A stretch of DNA of 64,000 nucleotides from Brevibacterium sanguinis. GTDB taxonomy: Bacteria; Actinomycetota; Actinomycetes; Actinomycetales; Brevibacteriaceae. The notes under the pieces are model-generated. The model saw nothing but the letters and a program-made list of their open reading frames with translations. It was not told where the DNA came from and did not search any database. Below are positions 46,483-53,729 of this stretch, in pieces. Each line of letters starts with the position of its first letter. Position 1 is the first letter of the stretch. The stretch spans positions 32,273 to 96,272 of the forward strand of contig NZ_QNSB01000015.1 of NCBI RefSeq assembly GCF_003315415.1. Direction: 5' to 3'. The position numbers and the translations under genes are program-made.

Positions 46483-48686
46483 AGGGGGCTCCCGAGGGGT
46501 TCGATCGATGCGGCCGGGGACTTGCCGGGGACTCCGCCTCGTGTGCTGGGGGAGTCGAGGTCACCGGTGGCGAGGACGTCGACGGCGACGGCTCCCGGGG
46601 CACCGGTCGCCCGGCCGCGGACGATGAGCGGATTGATCTCGATCTCGCCGAGGTGACCGCGCAGCCCGTGCGCGAGCCCGGCCAGCGCCTGCACCGCGGA
46701 GACGACCGCCGCCACATCACCCGGCGGAGCGCCGCGGGCCCCGTCGAGCAGCGGCCACGCGCGCAGCGAACGCAGCGCCGCCTCGATCTCGGCGGGCCGG
46801 GCGGGCAGGAGCACCGTGGCGACATCGCGGAGCACCTCGACATGCACCCCTCCCGCGCCGATGGTGATCACCGGGCCGAACTGCGGGTCGTCCCTGAGGT
46901 CGAGAACGAGCTCGGCCACCCCATCGGTGATCATCTCCTCGATGAGGAAGAGGCTCCCCAGGTGGGCCATCCTCGCGACTGCCGCGACAGCTGCGGCGGG
47001 CGAGTCGAGCCCCAGCTCCACAGCCCCGTGCTCGGTCTTGTGCGCCCGGGGCGGCCAGATCGCCTTGACGACGACGGGGAACCGGAGGCCGGCCACCGCC
47101 TCGGCGCGGGGCCCGGCGTCGACGACCTCCGCCGGGGAGGAGACGAGGACCGAGGCGGGCACGGGGAGTCCGTGCGCGGCGAGGAGGCGCTTGGCGCTCG
47201 CTTCATCGAGCTGCCGATCCGGTCCTCCGGCGCTCCCGGACGGGGGAGGAGAGGGGAGCCGGGGACCGGGCATCAGCGGGGGATCCACCTCGGCAGCATC
47301 CTGAGCGGCACCGATGACGGCTGCGACGTCCACCGCGGTCAGCGCCTCGGCGAGGCCGTGGAGTGGGACGATGCCCTCGTCGACGAGCTGCTGGGAGATG
47401 TCGTCGGGCAGGCCCTCGGGCAGAAAGGAGAGGACCCCCGCACGGCCGGGCGCGGTCCGGGCGGCGGAGACGAAGGCGCGCAGGGTCCGGAGCCAGAGCA
47501 GCGGATCGCCGCGATCGGCGCGAGGGATGTCGAGGCTGAGCAGGTGGAGCGCGGAACCGGCGGTGAGGAACTCCTCGAAGCAGCGCCGCTGGGCCTCTTC
47601 TTCTCCCCAGATGTAGGTGTGATAGTCGAGCGGATTGCGGACGGCGACGTGCTCCCCGAGGATGCCTCTCAGCCGATCGGCGACGGGGACCGGCAGGGGC
47701 GGGAGCGCGACGGACCTGCGTGAGGCGACATCGGCGAGCAGCGCCGCCTCGCCGCCGGAGCAGCTCGCGGTGCTCATCGTCGCCCGCGGCAGCCCGCCGT
47801 GGACATGGAGCAGCCCGAGGGTCTCGACGAAGGCCGACACGTCATCGACCCGGCCGATGCCCAGCCGAGCGAACAGCGCGTCGACGAGAACATCGGGACT
47901 CGACAGGGACGACGTGTGACTCCGGTTGGCCTGGGCTCCCAGGGCCGAGCCGCCGGTCTTCAGGGCGACGATCGGGATCCGGCGGGTCAGGGCGAGGAAG
48001 GCGACGCGGGAGAGCTCCGACACGTCCCCGAGCGTCTCCAGATGGAGACCGATGGCCGTGACGCGATCGTCCGCGAGCAGGCCCGCCACGGCCTCGGCGG
48101 CGGAGACGACCGCTCCGTTGCCCAGGGTGAGGAGGTAGGCCAGCGGCAGGCCGCGGCGCTGCATGCTGATGTTCTGGCCGATGCTGCCGCTCTGGGTGAT
48201 GACGGCGACTCCGCGCTCGACCCGCCGACCACCGTGCTCGTCGGGCCACAGCGCCGCCCCGTCGAGGAAGTTGAGCATCCCGATGCAGTTGGGTCCGATG
48301 AGGGGCATCGGCCCACAGGCGGCGACGAGCCGAGACTGCAGGCCGGGATCCGCTCCGTCGTCCTCGGCGAATCCCGAGGCGTGGCAGACGACGCCTCCCG
48401 CCCCTGCACCCTCCAGCTGCGCCACCAGGTCCACGCAGTCCTCCGCGGGCACCGCCAGCAGCACGGCGTCGGGCGGAGCCGGGAGCGCGGCGACGTCCGG
48501 GAGGCAGTCGAGACCGGCCATGGTCCGCCGGTGCGGATTCACGGCCCACATCCGACCGTCGAATCCCATCCTCCGGCAGGTGCTCAGCGCAGCCTCGGCC
48601 GCTCGCCCTCCGACCACGGCGATGCTGCGCGGGGACAGGAGACGACGCAGACGGTCCTCGGCGCCGTCCGCGGGGGCCGCCATCAT
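46479..48686 (-). CDS. NDP-forming acyl-CoA synthetase (CoA-binding + ATP-grasp)
   Basis: 735-residue single-chain acid-thiol ligase that makes an acyl-CoA with ATP to ADP + phosphate. An N-terminal CoA-binding domain (LLSPRSIAVVGGRAAEAALS), succinyl-CoA-synthetase-like ligase domains (GPNCIGMLNFLDG; TQSGSIGQNISM; the probable phospho-His in RSHTSSLSS), a Pro-rich linker near 480, and a C-terminal ATP-grasp domain (FPVVVKAIWPPRAHKTEHGAVELGL) are seen. It overlaps both neighbours by four bases. The acid is unknown. The operon context suggests a short or betaine-type acid. Confidence 0.85.
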   Translation of the reverse strand: MMAAPADGAEDRLRRLLSPRSIAVVGGRAAEAALSTCRRMGFDGRMWAVNPHRRTMAGLDCLPDVAALPAPPDAVLLAVPAEDCVDLVAQLEGAGAGGVVCHASGFAEDDGADPGLQSRLVAACGPMPLIGPNCIGMLNFLDGAALWPDEHGGRRVERGVAVITQSGSIGQNISMQRRGLPLAYLLTLGNGAVVSAAEAVAGLLADDRVTAIGLHLETLGDVSELSRVAFLALTRRIPIVALKTGGSALGAQANRSHTSSLSSPDVLVDALFARLGIGRVDDVSAFVETLGLLHVHGGLPRATMSTASCSGGEAALLADVASRRSVALPPLPVPVADRLRGILGEHVAVRNPLDYHTYIWGEEEAQRRCFEEFLTAGSALHLLSLDIPRADRGDPLLWLRTLRAFVSAARTAPGRAGVLSFLPEGLPDDISQQLVDEGIVPLHGLAEALTAVDVAAVIGAAQDAAEVDPPLMPGPRLPSPPPSGSAGGPDRQLDEASAKRLLAAHGLPVPASVLVSSPAEVVDAGPRAEAVAGLRFPVVVKAIWPPRAHKTEHGAVELGLDSPAAAVAAVARMAHLGSLFLIEEMITDGVAELVLDLRDDPQFGPVITIGAGGVHVEVLRDVATVLLPARPAEIEAALRSLRAWPLLDGARGAPPGDVAAVVSAVQALAGLAHGLRGHLGEIEINPLIVRGRATGAPGAVAVDVLATGDLDSPSTRGGVPGKSPAASIEPLGSPL

Positions 48687-49843
48687 GTCCCCAGCGGACG
48701 GAGCAGGGACCGTGCGATGATGTGCCGCTGGACCTCACTGGTGCCGTCCCAGATCCGTTCGACGCGGGCATCGCGCCAGAAGCGTTCGATCGGCAGTTCG
48801 GCCATGAGGCCCATCCCGCCGAAGATCTGCACCGCGCGGTCGGTGATGCGGGCCAGCGACTCGGTCGCGTACAGCTTGGCCATCGCGGCGTCCCGGCTGC
48901 TCATGCGCCCCTGCTCGAGCCGCACGGCCGCGCGCAGGGTGAGCAGCTCCGCGGCCTCGAGCTCGGTGGCCATGTCGGCGAGCTGGAATCCGACCCCTTG
49001 GAAGCGGCCGATCGGCTGACCGAACTGGACTCGTTCCGCCGCCCACCGTGTCGTCATCCCGAGCACTCGTCGGCCTCGGCCGACGCTCGTCGCCGCGACG
49101 CTCAGGCGGCTCGCTCCGAGCCACTCGTCGATCAGCTCAAACCCCCGACCCTCCTCGCCGAGCCTGTTGCCGGCGGGGACCCTGACCTCGTCGAAGTGGA
49201 GTTCGCACTGGTGGTAGCCGCGGTGGGAGACACAGGCGGAACCGCGCCTGACGTCGAGGCCCGGCGAGTCGAGGTCGACGAGGAACGCGGTGATGAGACT
49301 CCTGGCCCCGCGCGCAGTCCGCTGGGTGCCGGTGGCGGCGAAGAGGACGACGAAGTCGGCGGTGTCCGCGTGGGAGATGAAGTGCTTCGTCCCGGTGACG
49401 ACATAGTCCCCGCCGATCCGGCGCGCCCGTGTCGTCATCGACCGCACATCGGAACCGGCGCCCGGTTCCGTCATCGCCAGGCAGTCATGGCGCTCGCCGC
49501 GCACCGTGGGCAGGAGGTAGCTCTCCCGCTGCTCGCCGGTGCAGGCCTGAAGAATGGAGCTGGGCCGGGCCACGAGCATCTGCAGGGCGAAGCTCGTGGC
49601 GCCGAGTTCGCGTTCGGCGAGGGTCAGGGAGACGGGATCGAGACCGCCCCCGCCGATGTCGGCGGGCATGTTGGCGGCATAGATGCCGGCGTCGAGGGCA
49701 CGCCGGCGGATCGTCGTCGCGAGGTCGGCGGGCACCTCGTCGAGGCGTTCGACCTCGTCCTCGTGGGGGACGAGTTCGCTCTCGACGAAGCGTCGGACGG
49801 TGTCGACGACGGCGCTCTGCTCGGCGGTGAGGGTGAAGTCCAT
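48683..49843 (-). CDS. Acyl-CoA dehydrogenase
   Basis: FAD enzyme of 386 aa that forms the alpha,beta double bond of an acyl-CoA. Family segments are MTEPGAGSDVRSMTTRA, GTKHFISHADTADF, VQFGQPIGRFQGVGFQLADMATE and the C-terminal QIFGGMGLMAELPIERFWRDARVERIWDGTSE. The Glu of the usual catalytic position is plausible in the last segment. I chose the ATG at 49843 (MDFTLTAEQ), the typical start. It lies 76 bases after the thioesterase gene and overlaps the synthetase gene. Confidence 0.9.
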   Translation of the reverse strand: MDFTLTAEQSAVVDTVRRFVESELVPHEDEVERLDEVPADLATTIRRRALDAGIYAANMPADIGGGGLDPVSLTLAERELGATSFALQMLVARPSSILQACTGEQRESYLLPTVRGERHDCLAMTEPGAGSDVRSMTTRARRIGGDYVVTGTKHFISHADTADFVVLFAATGTQRTARGARSLITAFLVDLDSPGLDVRRGSACVSHRGYHQCELHFDEVRVPAGNRLGEEGRGFELIDEWLGASRLSVAATSVGRGRRVLGMTTRWAAERVQFGQPIGRFQGVGFQLADMATELEAAELLTLRAAVRLEQGRMSSRDAAMAKLYATESLARITDRAVQIFGGMGLMAELPIERFWRDARVERIWDGTSEVQRHIIARSLLRPLGT

Positions 49844-49919
49844 GGGGTCCGTCCTCAGTGGTGTGCGGCTGTGATGCGACGATGACGAGATCGCCGAGGC
49901 GTGTGCGCGGACGCAGGGC

Positions 49920-50456
49920 TCAGCCTCGGCGGATTCCGATCGGTCTGCCGAGGAACGCGGGCCGGGGGAGAGCGGCATGGGCCCGGCGCAGGGCGTCGAG
50001 GCGTCGGGTGAGCTCCGCGGGCAGCGGCGTCGACGCCTGCGCTTCCGTGTCGACGTGGACGAGCAGCTGCTCGCCGACCGCGATCTCGGCCGACGTCACG
50101 GCCGCGCACATCGTGTGGAGGATGTGCACTCGTCTCGAATCGAGATCGAGGACGGCGAGGTCGAAGACGACCTCGTCGCCCTGCCGCGCCTGGGCGACGT
50201 GGTGGATATGGGTCTCGACAGTGAAGAGCGAATGTCCGCCGCTGCGGTAGTCCTCGTCGATGCCGATGAAGCGGAAGAAGGCATCGGAGCTGTGGCCGAA
50301 GGCGAGCAGGTACGCCGATTCGCTCATATGCCCGTTGTAATCGACCCATTCGGCCGGCACCGCGGTCCTGTAGAGCCGCAGAGGCGAGGGCGGAGGCTCG
50401 TCCTCGGTCCAGACGGGAAGACCGGTGCCCTCGAACGGTGTGACGATCCGTGTCAT
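49920..50456 (-). CDS. Hotdog-fold acyl-CoA thioesterase (betainyl/carnitinyl-CoA type)
   Basis: 178 aa. The hotdog active-site region WVDYNGHMSESAYLLAFGHSSDAFFRFIGID closely resembles that of the thioesterases found in carnitine/betaine catabolism clusters, which hydrolyse quaternary-ammonium acyl-CoAs. That match is from memory of the family and is an inference. AGGAGG sits six bases before the ATG. This site is also the left arm of the operator-like palindrome shared with the divergent IclR gene. It is the first gene of the CoA operon. Confidence 0.75.
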   Translation of the reverse strand: MTRIVTPFEGTGLPVWTEDEPPPSPLRLYRTAVPAEWVDYNGHMSESAYLLAFGHSSDAFFRFIGIDEDYRSGGHSLFTVETHIHHVAQARQGDEVVFDLAVLDLDSRRVHILHTMCAAVTSAEIAVGEQLLVHVDTEAQASTPLPAELTRRLDALRRAHAALPRPAFLGRPIGIRRG

Positions 50457-50462
50457 TCATTG

Positions 50463-50521
50463 CCTCCTCGCAATCGCATGATACGAATATCTCTCTCATA
50501 TTGTGCGATCATGCGAGGAGG
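50463..50521. promoter_or_regulatory. Operator-like palindrome between the CoA operon and the IclR gene
   Basis: Nested dyads: CCTCCTCGCA (50463-50472)/TGCGAGGAGG (50512-50521), TCGCATGAT (50474-50482)/ATCATGCGA (50508-50516), and an AT-rich centre AATAT-N7-ATATT near 50486-50502. The AT-rich core stands out in this GC-rich DNA. The position suits an IclR-family binding site controlling both directions. Confidence 0.6.
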
Positions 50522-50565
50522 GCGTCAATGCTCGCCCGGATCCGCACGAGAGGAGAGGAGCCGAC

Positions 50566-51318
50566 GTGGCAGCCGAGAACAGCGGCAGGGTCCAATCGCT
50601 CGAGCGGGCGATCGGGCTCCTCAGGGCAGTGGCGACCGGAGGAGAGAAGGGGGTGACGATCGCCGAGGCGGCCGATGCCTGCGGCATCAACCGGGCGACC
50701 GCCTGGCGCCTGTTCGCCACCCTGGACCACCACGAGTTCGTGTGCCGCGACCGGTCGACAGGGCGCTATGCGATCGGCCCGGGGATCGCACGGCTGGCCG
50801 GCCGCAGCGAGAGCGACCTCCTCGTCGGCCGGTGCCGCCCGGTCCTCGAACGACTGTCGTCCCTGACCGGTGAGACCGCGAGCCTCGCGGTGTCCCTGCC
50901 GGAGGGTCTGACCTATGTCGACGAGGTCGTGCCCGAGAGCGTCATCGCGGTGCGCTGGGTCGGCCGAAGGGTCTCACTGTATGCCACCTCGGCGGGCAAG
51001 GCGATGCTGGCCTGGATGGGGCAGTCGGAGATCGCCGCGGTCCTCGACGCACCCCTGACCGGGCACACCGGCGCCACGCACACGGACCGGCGGGCGCTCC
51101 TCGACGAACTCGAGACGATCCGCTCGCGCGGCTACGGCCAGGCGGCGGGTGAACTGGAATCAGGAGTGAACGGAGTGTCGGCGGCGATCCTCGACGCCGA
51201 CGATCGGCCGATCGGGATCATCAGTGTCTGGGGCCCCGCCGACCGGCTGCCGGAGACCGAGTTCGCTGCGCTCGGGGAGCTCGTCGTGGCAGCCGCCGCA
51301 GAGCTCCGCCCTGACTGA
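50566..51318 (+). CDS. IclR-family transcriptional regulator
   Basis: 250 aa. The N-terminal winged helix-turn-helix (VQSLERAIGLLRAVATGGEKGVTIAEAADACGINRATAWRLFATL) and the C-terminal GAF-like ligand-binding domain (LYATSAGKAMLAWM) are typical. I chose the GTG at 50566, after GAGAGGAGAGGAGCC; the longer open frame would run through the palindrome. It is divergent from the four-gene CoA operon and probably controls it. Confidence 0.9.
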   Translation: MAAENSGRVQSLERAIGLLRAVATGGEKGVTIAEAADACGINRATAWRLFATLDHHEFVCRDRSTGRYAIGPGIARLAGRSESDLLVGRCRPVLERLSSLTGETASLAVSLPEGLTYVDEVVPESVIAVRWVGRRVSLYATSAGKAMLAWMGQSEIAAVLDAPLTGHTGATHTDRRALLDELETIRSRGYGQAAGELESGVNGVSAAILDADDRPIGIISVWGPADRLPETEFAALGELVVAAAAELRPD

Positions 51319-51320
51319 AC

Positions 51321-51809
51321 TCAGTCCTCGGTGAGCTTGAGTTCGAAGAACACCCGCGGATTGCCCGCGCCCGCGTAGTCCTCGACGAGCTCGCCGCTGA
51401 ACCCCATGGACGAGTGGAACGAGATCGCACCCGATTCCCCGGGCAGCGTCGTCGCCTGGACCGAGGTGACCCCGAGCTCGCGGGCATGCTCGATGAAGGC
51501 CTGGTAGAGGTGACGGCCGATGCCGCGGTGCCGGAAGTCCGACCGGGCGGCGACGAGATGGATGTAGGCGGGACCGTCGTGGGGGATGACGCCGAGGAGG
51601 TAGCCGACGATCTCCCCACGGTACCGGGCGACGAGGCCCGAGGTGACGAACTGGCGGAACCAGTAGGCATCGTGCGCGGCGCTGAGATCCCTCTCGCCCC
51701 AGAAGTTCTCCTGGGCGCCGAGCAGGAACTCGCGCATCTCGCGGGCGTCCACCTCGTCGAGCGGGCAGATCATCAGCTGCTCGGGGTCGAAGGTCTCGTT
51801 CTCGGCCAT
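51321..51809 (-). CDS. GNAT-family acetyltransferase
   Basis: 162 aa. Motif A, which binds acetyl-CoA, is seen as IHLVAARSDFRHRGIGRHLYQAFIEHA. The rest fits a small stand-alone GNAT protein. The ATG at 51809 has AGGAGG four bases upstream; an in-frame start 11 codons earlier has none. On the minus strand a TATACA -10-like element lies about 35 bases upstream. The acceptor is unknown. Confidence 0.85.
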   Translation of the reverse strand: MAENETFDPEQLMICPLDEVDAREMREFLLGAQENFWGERDLSAAHDAYWFRQFVTSGLVARYRGEIVGYLLGVIPHDGPAYIHLVAARSDFRHRGIGRHLYQAFIEHARELGVTSVQATTLPGESGAISFHSSMGFSGELVEDYAGAGNPRVFFELKLTED

Positions 51810-51894
51810 TGCGCCTCCTGAAAAGTCTCGTGCTCCCACCACTGTATAACGCCTGGTCCGGTAAGAGTAGCGCGGTCATGTCATGATTGGTCGC

Positions 51895-52707
51895 ATGATC
51901 CGCATTGCCACAGTCAACGTCAACGGGATCCGCGCGGCATGGAGAAAAGGCATGCCCACCTGGATCGACACCGCAGCCCCCGACTTCATCACCCTGCAGG
52001 AGGTGCGCGCGGCCGATGACATCGCCCTCGCCCTCCTCGAGGAGACCGGATACACGACGATCAGCCATGACGCCGAGGCGAAGGGCCGGGCCGGAGTCGC
52101 CGTCATGGCCCGCACCGCCCCTCTCGCCGTGCGGTCCGGGCTCGGCGACGACGGCTACTTCGACCGCGCCGGACGCTGGCTGGAGACCGACTATCGCCTC
52201 GGCGACGGTTCGCTGCTCACCCTCGTCTCCGCCTATGTCCACTCCGGGGAGGCGGGCACCCCCAAGCAGGAGGACAAGTACCGCTTCCTCGACCGGATGA
52301 CGGTGCGGATGCCCGAGCTCGCCGCGCACGCCGACCATGCGCTCGTCACCGGCGACCTCAACGTGTGCCACACCGAACGCGATCTGAAGAACTGGAAGGC
52401 GAACCGGAAGAAGGCCGGCTTCCTGCCCGAGGAGCGGGCCTACTTCGATGGGTTCTTCTCCGACCTCGGGTGGGTCGACGTCCACCGGGCGCTCAGCGGC
52501 GACATCGACGGCCCCTACACGTGGTGGTCGATGCGCGGTCAGGCCTTCGACAACGACACGGGCTGGCGGATCGACTACCACATGGCCACGGCGGCACTGG
52601 CCGAGTCCGCGGTCCGTGCGACGGTCGACAAGGCGCCGAGCTGGGACACCAGATGGTCCGACCACGCACCCCTGGTCATCGACTACGAGCTCCCGGCACC
52701 GCAGTAG
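51895..52707 (+). CDS. Exodeoxyribonuclease III / AP endonuclease
   Basis: Mg-dependent DNA-repair nuclease of the ExoIII (Xth) family, 270 aa from the ATG at 51895. It has IATVNVNGIRAAWRKG, the metal-binding Glu in FITLQEVRA, GDLNVCHTERDLKNWKANRK, and the C-terminal DTRWSDHAPLVIDYEL with the catalytic Asp-His pair. An ATG four codons upstream (51883) is an alternative; neither has a clear ribosome site. Both fit a leaderless or weakly initiated message. Confidence 0.92.
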   Translation: MIRIATVNVNGIRAAWRKGMPTWIDTAAPDFITLQEVRAADDIALALLEETGYTTISHDAEAKGRAGVAVMARTAPLAVRSGLGDDGYFDRAGRWLETDYRLGDGSLLTLVSAYVHSGEAGTPKQEDKYRFLDRMTVRMPELAAHADHALVTGDLNVCHTERDLKNWKANRKKAGFLPEERAYFDGFFSDLGWVDVHRALSGDIDGPYTWWSMRGQAFDNDTGWRIDYHMATAALAESAVRATVDKAPSWDTRWSDHAPLVIDYELPAPQ

Positions 52708-52753
52708 TCTCCCGCGCAGCAGGTTCGCGGCGCCGGAGCAGGCCGCAGGGAGC

Positions 52754-52791
52754 GCAGGGCCGATCGGCATCGGAGTGCCGATCGGCCCTGC
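52754..52791 (+). terminator. Terminator between the exonuclease and SMR genes
   Basis: A perfect 16-bp stem (52754-52769 with 52776-52791, loop TCGGAG). It can serve both convergent transcripts. Confidence 0.8.
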
Positions 52792-52832
52792 TGCGTCCGC
52801 CGGCCGGACCCTGCGAGCCCACCGGACCTGGT

Positions 52833-53159
52833 TCAGGCGTGAGATCCGAGCTCGACGAGGAGCACGCCGACGATGATGAGCGCGATCCCCGCGGTCATCG
52901 TCCGGGTCAACCGCTCCCCGAAGAGGACACGTCCAGCCAGGGCCGTGAGGGCGACCCCCGTGGCGGCCCAGATGCCGTAGGCGACCCCGAGGGGGAATCC
53001 CGTGCGCAGGGTCAGGCTGAGCAGTCCGAAGGAGACGACATAGCCGATGCCGACCGCCGCGTACCACCAGCGGGAACCGCCGACCGCCGCGATCCGCAGG
53101 CAGATCGTCGCGGCGACCTCGAGCAGGATCGCGGCGCCGAGCAGCCCCCAGGCGAGCAT
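52833..53159 (-). CDS. Small multidrug resistance (SMR) transporter subunit 2
   Basis: Proton-coupled exporter of the EmrE/SMR family, 108 aa with four membrane spans. The essential Glu14 (GAAILLEVAATICLR) and the YGIWAATGVALTALAG motif of the third span are present. The ATG at 53159 overlaps the stop of the preceding SMR gene, so the two are probably a heterodimeric pair. Substrates could be quaternary cations. A longer open frame upstream only shadows the partner. Confidence 0.9.
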   Translation of the reverse strand: MLAWGLLGAAILLEVAATICLRIAAVGGSRWWYAAVGIGYVVSFGLLSLTLRTGFPLGVAYGIWAATGVALTALAGRVLFGERLTRTMTAGIALIIVGVLLVELGSHA

Positions 53160-53521
53160 CACGGCTGCGACCCGCGCCGAGGCCGCCGGGAACCGGACGA
53201 CTCGATCCCGCCGCCTACCTCGACGAGGACCACCCCGGCCATGATGCACACGATCCCTGCGATCATCATCCAGGTCAGCGGTTCGCCGAAGAGGGCGAGC
53301 GAGAGCACCGCGGTGAGCGCGACCCCCGTCGCACCCCAGATCCCGTACGCGATGCCCAAGGGCATGCCGCAGCGCAGGGTGAGGCTGAGGAGGACGAACG
53401 CCGCCGCGTACCCGAGCCCCATGAGGACGTAGAGTCCCGGGGCGTCGAGCGCGCCTCTCATCGACAGCGTGCCGGTCACCTCGGCGAGGATCGCGCCGCT
53501 GAGGAACAGCCACCGGCGCAT
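53159..53521 (-). CDS. Small multidrug resistance (SMR) transporter subunit 1
   Basis: 120 aa with four membrane spans. Glu14 lies in GAILAEVTGTLSMRG, and the YGIWGATGVALTAVLS motif is present. It has a C-terminal cytoplasmic extension rich in Ser/Arg. It starts one base after the ybdD stop and overlaps the second SMR gene. The four genes cstA, ybdD and the two SMR genes thus form one contiguous operon. Confidence 0.9.
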   Translation of the reverse strand: MRRWLFLSGAILAEVTGTLSMRGALDAPGLYVLMGLGYAAAFVLLSLTLRCGMPLGIAYGIWGATGVALTAVLSLALFGEPLTWMMIAGIVCIMAGVVLVEVGGGIESSGSRRPRRGSQP

Positions 53522-53522
53522 G

Positions 53523-53729
53523 TCAGCAGCAGCGCGCCGTCGGGTTGCGGTCCTGCTCGTCCGTGAGGTCGCGCCAGAACTCCCTTTCGCCCATGGCGCC
53601 TTCCCTCGTGCCGTGGCGACGTTCATAGGACTCCAGGTAGTGGAGGTAGGCGTTCTCACCCATGATCTCCTTGAGGTACCACCAGACTCCGGCCGCGCCG
53701 CGGCGCAGGGCCGTGACCGCCCGGGTCAT
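53523..53729 (-). CDS. YbdD/YjiX-family small protein
   Basis: 68 aa. Family segments are AAGVWWYLKEIMGENAYLHYLESYERRHGT and the acidic GEREFWRDLTDEQDRN. It is nearly always found next to cstA/btsT genes, where it is thought to be an accessory of the transporter. The ATG at 53729 overlaps the cstA stop by four bases. It ends with two Cys residues. Confidence 0.88.
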   Translation of the reverse strand: MTRAVTALRRGAAGVWWYLKEIMGENAYLHYLESYERRHGTREGAMGEREFWRDLTDEQDRNPTARCC

